From a virus, in the IMG/VR virus record IMGVR_UViG_3300030329_001283, positions 1 through 22,635 of that record: 22,635 bases of DNA. One strand, given 5' to 3'. Position 1 is the first letter of the stretch. Every line of letters starts with the position of its first letter. Of this stretch, positions 1-7,637 are shown one piece after another. The notes under the pieces were generated by a model. The model did no database searches and was not told the origin of the DNA. It worked only from the letters and a program-made list of their open reading frames with translations. The translations under genes and the position numbers were made by a program.

Positions 1-1425
1 CAACTTGAAGATATAAAAGGATTAGATACAACTATTGATTGGAAGAATACTGGAGATAATAGTTATGATGGTGAAAAATTAGCTTTACTAGTACATGATG
101 AAAGTGGTAAATGGGAAAGACCTGATAATATATTAAATAACTGGAGAGTTACAAAAACATGTTTACGATTAGGTAGTAAGATTGTTGGTAAATGTATGAT
201 GGGCTCAACTTCAAACGCATTAGATAAAGGTGGAGACAATTTTAAAAAACTATATAACGCATCCGATGTCACACAGAGAAATAGAAATGGTCAGACTAAG
301 TCTGGTCTCTACTCTTTGTTTATCCCAATGGAATGGAACTACGAAGGTTTTATTGATGAATACGGACTTCCTGTATTTGATACTCCTGACTCAGATGTAT
401 TCGGGCCAGATGAAGAATTAATAGACATTGGAATTATAGAGCATTGGGAAAATGAAGCAGAGGGATTGAAACAAGATCATGATGCGTTAAATGAGTTTTA
501 TAGACAGTTTCCAAGAACTACAGAACACGCGTTTAGAGATGAAGCTAAAAATAGTATATTTAACCTTGTAAAAATATACGAGCAGATAGATTATAATGAG
601 GGTGTTGGTAATTCAGCAGCTGTGTCTACAGGAAACTTTCAATGGGTTAATGGTATAAGAGATACGCAAGTAATTTTTTATCCAGATCCTAAAGGAAGAT
701 TTAATGTTAGTTGGTTTCCACCAACACATATACAAAATAAAATAGTATTAAAAAATGGAGTTAAGTATCCTGGCAACGAACATATGGGTGCCTTTGGTTG
801 TGATAGTTATGATATCTCTGGAACGGTAGATGGTAAAGGATCTAACGGTGCTTTACATGGACTAACCAAGTTTAGCATGGAAGATTGTCCACCAAATCAT
901 TTTTTCTTAGAATATATAGCTAGACCACAGACTGCTGATATATTTTTTGAAGATGTATTAATGGCTTTAGTGTTTTATGGAATGCCAATATTAGCAGAAA
1001 ATAATAAACCTAGATTATTATATCATTTAAGAAGAAGAGGTTATAGAGGATATTCAATGAATAGACCAGATAGAACTTGGAATAAATTATCTGTAGCAGA
1101 AAAAGAAATAGGTGGAATACCAAATACAAGTGAGGATATAAAACAGGCTCACGCAGCTGCAATTGAAATGTATATACAAAACCATGTTGGTCACTTAAAC
1201 GATGGAAATTATGGTAATATATATTTTAATAAAACTCTAAATGATTGGAGTAGATTTGATATAACAAAAAGAACAAAGTACGATGCTTCTATTAGTTCTG
1301 GATTAGCAATTATGGCTTGTAATAGACATTTATATACTCCAAACGCTAAAATAGAAAAGCCAAAACTAAATATACATATTGCTAAATACCAAAACAAAGG
1401 TAGTATGTCTAAAATAATTAAATAA
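1..1425 (+). CDS. terL: Terminase large subunit, C-terminal part (5' end cut by the window)
   Basis: This is the packaging motor: its ATPase drives DNA into the procapsid through the portal and its nuclease cuts the concatemer. The frame is open from base 1, so the gene starts upstream and the ATG at 196 is internal; 474 residues are present. Numbering from base 1, residues 27-34 read LALLVHDE, a Walker B strand ending in the Asp-Glu pair (E34 likely catalytic). Residues 66-73 (MMGSTSNA) fit the coupling motif that follows it. The Walker A part lies outside the window. The RNase H-like nuclease begins near residue 262 with GAFGCDSYDISG (D268 or D271 as first metal ligand). E333 in ILAENNKP and D428 in KYDAS are candidates for the others. 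The stop lies 5 bases before the portal start, the usual terminase-portal order. The assignment rests on motifs plus order; exact catalytic residues are inferred. Confidence 0.92.
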   Translation, partial: QLEDIKGLDTTIDWKNTGDNSYDGEKLALLVHDESGKWERPDNILNNWRVTKTCLRLGSKIVGKCMMGSTSNALDKGGDNFKKLYNASDVTQRNRNGQTKSGLYSLFIPMEWNYEGFIDEYGLPVFDTPDSDVFGPDEELIDIGIIEHWENEAEGLKQDHDALNEFYRQFPRTTEHAFRDEAKNSIFNLVKIYEQIDYNEGVGNSAAVSTGNFQWVNGIRDTQVIFYPDPKGRFNVSWFPPTHIQNKIVLKNGVKYPGNEHMGAFGCDSYDISGTVDGKGSNGALHGLTKFSMEDCPPNHFFLEYIARPQTADIFFEDVLMALVFYGMPILAENNKPRLLYHLRRRGYRGYSMNRPDRTWNKLSVAEKEIGGIPNTSEDIKQAHAAAIEMYIQNHVGHLNDGNYGNIYFNKTLNDWSRFDITKRTKYDASISSGLAIMACNRHLYTPNAKIEKPKLNIHIAKYQNKGSMSKIIK

Positions 1426-1430
1426 CTAAT

Positions 1431-3848
1431 ATGAATAAATCAGGTGTAACAGGAATTTTTCCAAGCCAAGTAGTTAGTGATCTAGAGAAGATGACTGGGG
1501 AATATGGCCTTGAGGTAGGTAAAGCTATTGCTACTGAGTGGTTCAATAAAGACAATTATAGTAGTAGGTTTTTAACTTCATATAATAGTTTTCATAATTT
1601 AAGATTGTACGCTAGGGGCGAGCAATCAATTAAAAAGTATAAGGATGAGTTATCAATAAATGGTGATTTGTCCTATTTAAATTTAGATTGGAAGCCAGTT
1701 CCAATTATACCTAAATTTGTAGACATAGTGGTTAACGGTATAGCTGATAGAATGTACGATATAAAGGCATACTCACAAGATCCGCATGGAGTTTCGAAAA
1801 GAACTGAGTATATGGAATCTTTATTAGCCGATATACAAACACAGGATTTAAATGAACTTTTAGAAGAAACTTTAGGTATCACTATAAATGAAAACGATAA
1901 ATCTAAAATACCAGGTTCTGAACAAGAATTAGAATTACACATGCAGCTAACTTATAAGCAAGCTGTAGAATTAGCTGAAGAGCAAGCTATTAACACGTTG
2001 CTTGAGGCTAATAGATACGAATTAACTAAAAAGCAGTTTTATTATGATTTAACAGTTTTAGGTATTGGTGCTGTAAAAACTGTTTTTAATCAAAGTGAAG
2101 GTGTTAAGATAGAGTATGTTGATCCAGCTAATTTAGTTTATTCTCATACTGATTCTCCTTATTTTGAAGATATATATTATGTTGGTGAAGTTAAACAAAT
2201 ACCAATAAATGAATTGGTAAAACAATTTCCAGATTTAAGTCAAGAAAATTTAGAAGAAATAATTGCAAAAGGAGGTGGAAACAAGAGTGCTTATAGATTT
2301 AGTGGAGAACATGATGATGATAATAATAAAGTTTCAGTGTTATACTTTAATTATAAAACCTACATGAATGAGGTTTATAAAATGAAAGAAACAAAATCTG
2401 GTGGGGAAAAGGCTATAGAAAAAGATGATACTTTTAATCCACCCGAAAACAAAGAAGGTGATTATAGTAAAATGAAAAGATGTATAGAGGTTTTGTTTGA
2501 AGGTGCTATGATTTTAGGTAGTGATAAACTATTAAAGTGGGAAATGGCACAAAACATGATGCGCCCTAAGAGTGATATTACAAAAGTAAAAATGAATTAT
2601 GCTATTTGTGCTCCAAGAATGTATAATGGTAGAATAGAATCTATAGTAAGTAGAATAACTGGTTTTGCTGATATGATACAGTTAACTCATTTAAAGCTCC
2701 AGCAAGTAATGTCTAGAATGACTCCAGATGGTGTATATCTTGATGCTGACGGTTTAGCTGAAATAGATTTAGGTAATGGTACTAATTATAATCCACAAGA
2801 AGCATTAAACATGTTCTTCCAAACTGGTAGTGTTATTGGTAGATCATTTACTTCTGAAGGTGATATGAATCCAGGTAAAATTCCTATTCAAGAAATACAA
2901 TCTGGAAACGGCGGTGCTAAAATGCAAAGTTTAATTCAAACATATAACTATTATTTACAAATGATAAGAGATGTGACCGGGTTAAACGAAGCAAGAGATG
3001 GTGCTATGCCTGAAAAATACTCATTAGTTGGTGTACAAAAACTAGCAGCCGCAAATTCTAACACGGCTACTAAACATATACTACAAGGTGGTTTGTTTTT
3101 AACATCAGAAGTTGCAGAAGCAATATCACTTAGAGTTTCAGATATTATAGAATATTCACCAACAAAAGATGCTTTCATACAGCAAATTGGAGCTCATAAT
3201 GTTGCTACATTAAAAGAGATGTCAGAACTACATCTTTATGATTTTGGTATATTTATAGAATTAGCACCAGATGAAGAAGAAAAACAATTATTAGAAAACA
3301 ATATACAAGCGGCAATAGCTCAACAAGGTATAGATTTAGAAGATGCTATAGACGTAAGAGAAATTAAAAACGTAAAATTAGCTAATCAAGTTTTAAAGTT
3401 ACGTAGAAAACAAAAACTTGAAAGAGATCAAAAAATGCAGCAAGAAAACATTAAAGCTCAAACTATGGCTAATGTTGAGGCTCAGAACGCTGCTGCTCAA
3501 ATGGAGATTCAAAAGAAACAATCAGAATCTCAATCCATGCAACAATTAGAACAAATTAAGGCTCAACTTGAATCAGAAAGAATGATGCAAGAAACAGAAC
3601 TTAAAAAGCAAATAATGGATCATGAGTTTGAGATACAGATTAGACTAGCAAAGTTACAAGCTGACGCTATGAAAGCTAAAGAAGATAGTAAAGAAGATAG
3701 AAAAGACGAAAGAACAAAAATGCAGGCAACTCAACAAAGTGAGTTAATTGAACAAAGAAAAACTGATGCTCCACCTAAAGACTTCCAAAAAGACACAGGA
3801 ATGGGTGAAGGTATTGTAGATCCTATGAAAGTTTTAGGAGGTATGTAA
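1431..3848 (+). CDS. Portal protein
   Basis: The protein has 805 residues and should form the dodecameric ring at the capsid vertex that takes DNA from the terminase and later holds the tail. It lies directly between terminase and scaffold. Residues about 428-450 (RMTPDGVYLDADG and following) and the segment near 511-545 (RDVTGLNEARDG, then VGVQKLAAANSNTATKHI) look like the conserved core of long portals seen in marine and crAss-like phages. Residues 60-130 and 190-260 hold the mixed alpha/beta clip and wing regions expected of a portal. From about residue 614 the chain becomes almost purely helical and rich in Gln, Glu, Lys and Met through about 770, a likely coiled coil. It then ends in a short Gly/Pro tail. 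The length is well above a minimal portal but ordinary for this type. ATG at 1431 follows an A/T-only spacer with no Shine-Dalgarno. Confidence 0.9.
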   Translation: MNKSGVTGIFPSQVVSDLEKMTGEYGLEVGKAIATEWFNKDNYSSRFLTSYNSFHNLRLYARGEQSIKKYKDELSINGDLSYLNLDWKPVPIIPKFVDIVVNGIADRMYDIKAYSQDPHGVSKRTEYMESLLADIQTQDLNELLEETLGITINENDKSKIPGSEQELELHMQLTYKQAVELAEEQAINTLLEANRYELTKKQFYYDLTVLGIGAVKTVFNQSEGVKIEYVDPANLVYSHTDSPYFEDIYYVGEVKQIPINELVKQFPDLSQENLEEIIAKGGGNKSAYRFSGEHDDDNNKVSVLYFNYKTYMNEVYKMKETKSGGEKAIEKDDTFNPPENKEGDYSKMKRCIEVLFEGAMILGSDKLLKWEMAQNMMRPKSDITKVKMNYAICAPRMYNGRIESIVSRITGFADMIQLTHLKLQQVMSRMTPDGVYLDADGLAEIDLGNGTNYNPQEALNMFFQTGSVIGRSFTSEGDMNPGKIPIQEIQSGNGGAKMQSLIQTYNYYLQMIRDVTGLNEARDGAMPEKYSLVGVQKLAAANSNTATKHILQGGLFLTSEVAEAISLRVSDIIEYSPTKDAFIQQIGAHNVATLKEMSELHLYDFGIFIELAPDEEEKQLLENNIQAAIAQQGIDLEDAIDVREIKNVKLANQVLKLRRKQKLERDQKMQQENIKAQTMANVEAQNAAAQMEIQKKQSESQSMQQLEQIKAQLESERMMQETELKKQIMDHEFEIQIRLAKLQADAMKAKEDSKEDRKDERTKMQATQQSELIEQRKTDAPPKDFQKDTGMGEGIVDPMKVLGGM

Positions 3849-3877
3849 CAAATTATTAACTATTATTATATTATATT

Positions 3878-4975
3878 ATGGCAGAAAAAAAAGAAAATAA
3901 GGTTGAAGAACCTAAAGTAGATAACACTGTAGAAAAAATTAAAATTAAGAAAAAACCTAAAAAATTTGAAAGAACACCAGATATTATTAAGGTGGATATG
4001 AGTAAGCCGGTTGAAAAGCCAGTTGAAGAACCAACAAAGGTTGACTTAAAAAAAGATAACGATCAAGAAACTGTAGATAAACCTGCTGAACCACAACAAG
4101 TTTTAGAAGAAATAAAAGAAGAAGAAGTAAAGGTTCAAGCTCCACCAAAACCAATACTACCAGAAGGGGTTGAGAAACTAGTAAACTTTATGGAAGAAAC
4201 TGGTGGTGATATAAGTGATTATATAAAATTAAATCAAAACTATGACGAGTGGGATGATGATGCTTTAATCAAAGCACATTATCAAAAAACAAAACCACAC
4301 TTAAATGATGATGAAATACTTTTCATGATAGAAGATAATTTTAAGTATGATGAATCTACAGATGATGAAAAAGAAATTAAAAGAAAAAAATTAGCGTTAA
4401 AAGAGCAAGTTGCCAGCGCTAAAACTCAATTGGAAGAGTACAAATCCAAATACTATGAAGATATTAAAATGGGTTCTAAGCTTAATGAAGAGCAACAGAA
4501 CGCAATGAAATTCTTCAGCGAGTCCAAAGAAAGACAACAGATGCAAGAGCAAGCACAATCTACGTTTTTAGAACTAACAGATCAAGTTTTTAATAATGAA
4601 TTCAAAGGATTTGAATATCAAGTTGGAGATAAGAGGTTTAGGTATAACGTTAGTGATGCTGAAAAAGTAAAGACCACTCAAAGCGACATTAATAATTTTG
4701 TCAAAAAGTTTTTGAACGAAAATAATCAAATGGAAAACGCTAGTGGATACCATAAAGGTTTATTTACCGCTATGAATTCTGATGCTATTGCAAGTCACTT
4801 TTATGAACAAGGTAAGGCTGATGCTTTAAAAGAAAGTATAGCTAAATCTAAAAACATTAATATGGATCCACGACAACAACATAGTAGTGAGGTTAATACT
4901 GGTGGTGTAAAGGTAAGAGTGCTTAACAATGATAATTCTAATAGGGCTACATTTAAAATTAAGAAAAGAAAATAA
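3878..4975 (+). CDS. Probable capsid scaffolding protein
   Basis: This 365-residue, highly charged protein sits exactly between portal and major capsid protein, where tailed phages keep the scaffold that guides procapsid assembly. Residues 1-90 are low complexity (Lys, Glu, Pro, Val) and probably disordered. Residues 95-165 are acidic and helical, starting LPEGVEKLVNFMEETGG. Residues about 166-200 (EIKRKKLALKEQVASAKTQL and following) look like a coiled coil, followed by more helix. The last 20 residues are basic (ending FKIKKRK), similar in character to the coat-binding basic tail of P22-type scaffolds. No protease or coat-fold features are seen. Two in-frame TAA stops end it in tandem. The role comes from position and composition, not from a family signature, so an internal head protein is the main alternative. 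Confidence 0.75.
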   Translation: MAEKKENKVEEPKVDNTVEKIKIKKKPKKFERTPDIIKVDMSKPVEKPVEEPTKVDLKKDNDQETVDKPAEPQQVLEEIKEEEVKVQAPPKPILPEGVEKLVNFMEETGGDISDYIKLNQNYDEWDDDALIKAHYQKTKPHLNDDEILFMIEDNFKYDESTDDEKEIKRKKLALKEQVASAKTQLEEYKSKYYEDIKMGSKLNEEQQNAMKFFSESKERQQMQEQAQSTFLELTDQVFNNEFKGFEYQVGDKRFRYNVSDAEKVKTTQSDINNFVKKFLNENNQMENASGYHKGLFTAMNSDAIASHFYEQGKADALKESIAKSKNINMDPRQQHSSEVNTGGVKVRVLNNDNSNRATFKIKKRK

Positions 4976-4978
4976 TAA

Positions 4979-4990
4979 TTAAAAATTAAA
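4979..4990 (+). promoter_or_regulatory. A/T-only translation leader of the major capsid gene
   Basis: The 12 bases TTAAAAATTAAA end 5 bases before the capsid ATG. There is no purine-rich Shine-Dalgarno sequence in the 20-base gap. The identical 12-mer sits 4 bases before the start of the small gene at 7468. Because the other starts here are also preceded only by A and T, I read this as a Bacteroidota-style unstructured initiation region rather than a promoter. Confidence 0.35.
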
Positions 4991-4995
4991 AAATT

Positions 4996-6495
4996 ATGGC
5001 AATTACAGGTGCGTCGAATACAGTACCAGCTGCAATACAGCAAACACTGTCTTCGAATTATATTGATTTTGCTACGTTATCATCTTCGGATGGTTGGGCG
5101 CAGCAATACTTACCAGATCTTATGGAAAAAGAAGCTGAGGTTTTTGGAAACAGAACTATCTCAGGATTTCTTTCACAAGTAGGAGCTGAAGAGAGCATGA
5201 CCGCTGATCAAGTGGTATGGTCTGAACAAGGAAGGTTACATTTATCGTATACTGGACACGTTGAAAATACTACTGTTTGTGCTGACACTTCTACTGCTGG
5301 TGGTCAGTTAACTCTTGATAAAACTATTGATGGGGTTACTCTTGATGCTTCAGCTAGAGATCATGGTGTTAGAGTAAATGATATTTTATTAGTTGCTACA
5401 GCTACTGCGACTCATAGATTATTAGTACAAGCTGTTGCTTTAAACGTGGTTAGTGTTGTTACTTACGATGCTACAAATAACAATGGTCAAATAGGTAACT
5501 TAACAGGATTAGGTTCTACAGGTACTGATGATGATGATACTTTAACGGTACTAGTTATTGGTTCTGAGTATTCAAAAGGAACTAGTGGTAGAGATGGTAC
5601 TAACACTCCAGGATTCAAATCTTTTACTAACAAACCAATTATCATGAAAGACAAGTATGATATCTCAGGATCTGATGCTTCTCAAGTTGGTTGGGTTGAA
5701 ATATCTGGTGAAGATGGACAAAATGGTTACATGTGGTATTTAAAAGCTGAAGGTGATACTAGAGCTCGTTTTACTGATTACTTAGAAATGGCGATGATTG
5801 AAGCTGTTGTTGGTGATTCAGCACAGTCAGCTGCTGATGGTGGTCCTTTAGGAGCTGCTCACACTACTTTTGGTACAGAAGGTTTATTCTCTGCTATCGA
5901 AACTAGAGGTAACATTGCTACTGGTATTACTGGTACTAATGCTGCTACTGATTTAGCTGAGTTTGATGCTATTTTAACTGAATTAGACTCTCAAGGAGCT
6001 ATAGAAGAAAATATGATGTTTGTAAACAGAGCAACTGCTCTTGCAATGGATGACATGTTAGCTTCTATGAATTCTTACGGTGCTGGTGGTACTTCTTATG
6101 GAGTATTCGACAACGAAGAAGACATGGCTTTGAACTTAGGTTTCTCTGGATTCCGTAGAGGTTCTTATGACTTCTATAAATCTGATTGGAAGTATTTAAA
6201 TGACGCTTCAACTAGAGGCGCTATTAATGCTAAAGATACGGTTAACGCTATTAGAGGTGCTATGATTCCTGCTGGAGTTTCTTCAGTATATGATCAAAAC
6301 TTAGGTAAAAACCTAAAACGTCCATTCTTACACGTTAGATATAGAGCTTCTCAAACTGATGACAGAAAGTTAAAAACTTGGGTTACTGGTTCTGTTGGAG
6401 CAACTACATCTGATTTAGATGCGATGGAAGTACACTACTTATCTGAAAGATGTTTAGTAGTACAAGGTGCTAATAACTTCTTCTTATTGAAGTAA
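4996..6495 (+). CDS. Major capsid protein
   Basis: At 499 residues this is the likely shell subunit, expected to have the HK97 fold. It follows portal and scaffold, and a strong terminator comes right after it, as suits the most abundant protein of the module. The N-terminal arm (residues about 15-65) contains YIDFATLSSSDGWAQQYLPD. A beta-rich, Thr/Val/Ala/Asp-rich region at about 75-195 looks like an inserted surface or E-loop domain (TGTDDDDTLTVLVIGSEYSK near its end). The rest has the alpha/beta mix of the P and A domains, including MMFVNRATALAMDDMLASM. Its codons look more GC-tolerant than its neighbours (more TTC, GGT and GCT), consistent with high expression. Size and layout fit crAss-like and related short-tailed phages. 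I identify it by position and overall character; the fold itself is inferred. Confidence 0.88.
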   Translation: MAITGASNTVPAAIQQTLSSNYIDFATLSSSDGWAQQYLPDLMEKEAEVFGNRTISGFLSQVGAEESMTADQVVWSEQGRLHLSYTGHVENTTVCADTSTAGGQLTLDKTIDGVTLDASARDHGVRVNDILLVATATATHRLLVQAVALNVVSVVTYDATNNNGQIGNLTGLGSTGTDDDDTLTVLVIGSEYSKGTSGRDGTNTPGFKSFTNKPIIMKDKYDISGSDASQVGWVEISGEDGQNGYMWYLKAEGDTRARFTDYLEMAMIEAVVGDSAQSAADGGPLGAAHTTFGTEGLFSAIETRGNIATGITGTNAATDLAEFDAILTELDSQGAIEENMMFVNRATALAMDDMLASMNSYGAGGTSYGVFDNEEDMALNLGFSGFRRGSYDFYKSDWKYLNDASTRGAINAKDTVNAIRGAMIPAGVSSVYDQNLGKNLKRPFLHVRYRASQTDDRKLKTWVTGSVGATTSDLDAMEVHYLSERCLVVQGANNFFLLK

Positions 6496-6506
6496 GCATT
6501 TATACT

Positions 6507-6555
6507 AAAAGAGGGGAGCGGCATGCATGTAAACGCTCTCCGCTCCTCTTTTTTT
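6507..6555 (+). terminator. Intrinsic terminator after the major capsid gene
   Basis: GGGGAGCGG (6513-6521) pairs with CCGCTCCTC (6540-6548) with one G-U wobble. The stem extends outward through the A-rich 5' flank and the T run, giving about 15 base pairs and an 18-base loop. Seven T residues follow (6549-6555). This is the only hairpin with a U tract I found in the window and it starts about 12 bases after the capsid stop. A second copy of the 3' arm, CGCTCTCC (6534-6541), can pair with GGGGAGCG (6513-6520) instead. Confidence 0.9.
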
Positions 6556-6586
6556 ATTTATTAATTTTATTATATAATATTTTATT

Positions 6587-7411
6587 ATGGCAAAGAAAAA
6601 AGAAACAAAAACAGAAGTGGAATCAACTCCACAGGTTGAAAAACCAAAAGTTGAAACACCGGTTGTGGAAACTCCAAAACCAAAAAAAGATGAATGGGAA
6701 ATAAAAGATAGAACCTATTATTTAAAAGGTAAAAAAACACCTTTATCTTATATGATAAGATCAACTGGGATTTACTGGTTTGATGAAGAAAAAGGATATG
6801 AAAGAGAATTAAAGTATTGTCAAAATCAAAGAACTCCTTTTGTTGATGAAATGCAGGGTGATCAAAGATTAGATCATATTATTTTTAGAAGTGGAGCTTT
6901 ATTTGTGCCTAGAAACAAAGTGGTTTTACAAAAATTATTAAGTTTATATCATCCACATAAAGATAAGGTTTATTATGAGTGGAAACCAGTTCAACAAGCA
7001 GAAAGACAGTTAGATTGGTTAGAATTTGAAGTAGCAGCATTACAAGCGGCTAGTAATTTAGATGTTGATATGATGGAAGCTGTTATGCGTGCTGAAATCG
7101 GTTCTAGAGTATCAGAGATGTCCTATAAGGAATTAAAACGTGATTTACTTATATTTGCTAAGAAAAATCCTAAACTATTCTTAGAACTTGTTACAGATGA
7201 TTCTATTCAACTTAGAAATTTTGGTATCAAAGCAACGGAGGCTGGTATATTAACTTTATCTGCAAACCAAAGAACTTTTAGTTGGGGTTCTACTGGTAGA
7301 AAATTAATGAACGTTCCGTTTGATGAACACCCTTATTCAGCTTTAGCTCAATGGTTTAAAACTGATGAAGGTATGGAGATTTATAAGAATATCGAAAAGA
7401 GAATGAATTAA
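6587..7411 (+). CDS. Conserved post-capsid structural protein of unknown role
   Basis: The protein has 274 residues. Residues 1-37 are a low-complexity Lys/Glu/Thr/Pro tail that begins MAKKKETK, much like the scaffold's start. From about 38 on it is compact: a beta-rich stretch with GKKTPLSYMIRSTGIYWFDE and FVDEMQGDQRLDHIIFRSG, then helices from about 130, including LDWLEFEVAALQAASNLDVD and MSYKELKRDLLIFAKKNPKL. It ends with a WGSTGRKLM...FDEHPYSALAQWF segment. It resembles hypothetical proteins that I believe sit after the capsid gene in uncultured marine phages, but I know of no assigned function. A head auxiliary, decoration or head-closure role is inferred from position. It lies between a terminator and a GC-rich hairpin, so it may have its own expression level. 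Confidence 0.8.
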   Translation: MAKKKETKTEVESTPQVEKPKVETPVVETPKPKKDEWEIKDRTYYLKGKKTPLSYMIRSTGIYWFDEEKGYERELKYCQNQRTPFVDEMQGDQRLDHIIFRSGALFVPRNKVVLQKLLSLYHPHKDKVYYEWKPVQQAERQLDWLEFEVAALQAASNLDVDMMEAVMRAEIGSRVSEMSYKELKRDLLIFAKKNPKLFLELVTDDSIQLRNFGIKATEAGILTLSANQRTFSWGSTGRKLMNVPFDEHPYSALAQWFKTDEGMEIYKNIEKRMN

Positions 7412-7422
7412 AAATAATATAA

Positions 7423-7448
7423 AGCAACCATCCTCACGGGTGGTTGCT
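7423..7448 (+). other. GC-rich RNA hairpin without a U tract
   Basis: AGCAACCATCC (7423-7433) pairs with GGGTGGTTGCT (7438-7448) over 11 base pairs with one U-G wobble, closed by the four-base loop TCAC. It lies 11 bases after the preceding stop and 19 bases before the next start. What follows is ATATTAAAAATT, with no T run, so it does not look like a classical intrinsic terminator. It could protect a 3' end, mark an RNA processing site, or act as a weak terminator in a host with different termination rules. Confidence 0.75.
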
Positions 7449-7451
7449 ATA

Positions 7452-7463
7452 TTAAAAATTAAA
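7452..7463 (+). promoter_or_regulatory. A/T-only translation leader of the mini-protein gene
   Basis: This is the second exact copy of TTAAAAATTAAA, ending 4 bases before the ATG at 7468. It begins just after the hairpin at 7423-7448 and probably keeps the start region single-stranded. No Shine-Dalgarno sequence is present. In so A/T-rich a genome chance recurrence is possible. Confidence 0.3.
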
Positions 7464-7467
7464 TAGT

Positions 7468-7626
7468 ATGGAATCAAAAAAATCAAAGGGTTTAGGAGAC
7501 TCAATAGAAAAAATTACAGAAATAACTGGAATCAAAAAAGTAGTAGAAAAAGTAACTGGAAAAAAAGATTGCGGTTGTAAGAAAAGAAAAGAAGCTTTAA
7601 ACAAAGCTTTTCCTTATAAAAAATAA
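7468..7626 (+). CDS. Small Cys-containing phage protein (52 residues)
   Basis: The short frame encodes 52 residues starting MESKKSKGLGDSIEKITE and ending in TAA 11 bases before the next gene. An amphipathic helical half (GDSIEKITEITGIKKVVEKV) leads into GKKDCGCKKRKEALNKAFPY, with Cys35 and Cys37 in a C-G-C pair beside a basic run. The gene fills an otherwise empty gap in a tightly packed module, has the same A/T leader as its neighbours and uses the same codons, all of which support a real gene. Similar small proteins ending in a CGC-KRKE-LN-FPY pattern occur, as far as I recall, in other marine phages, without known function. Metal binding, DNA binding or a small virion part are all possible; I cannot choose. 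Confidence 0.78.
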   Translation: MESKKSKGLGDSIEKITEITGIKKVVEKVTGKKDCGCKKRKEALNKAFPYKK

Positions 7627-7637
7627 AAAAATAAAAA

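Noticed and set aside
196-198. ATG at 196 as the terminase start
   Set aside because: The frame is open from base 1, and the Walker B strand lies upstream of this ATG, so the true start is outside the window.
3885-3892. Run of eight A residues near the scaffold start as a slippage or frameshift site
   Set aside because: The zero frame continues cleanly to a normal stop and neither alternative frame leads to a sensible product.
6556-6586. TATAAT-like sequence after the terminator as a promoter
   Set aside because: The stretch is nearly all A and T, so such a match is expected by chance; no -35 or Bacteroidota -33 element could be placed.
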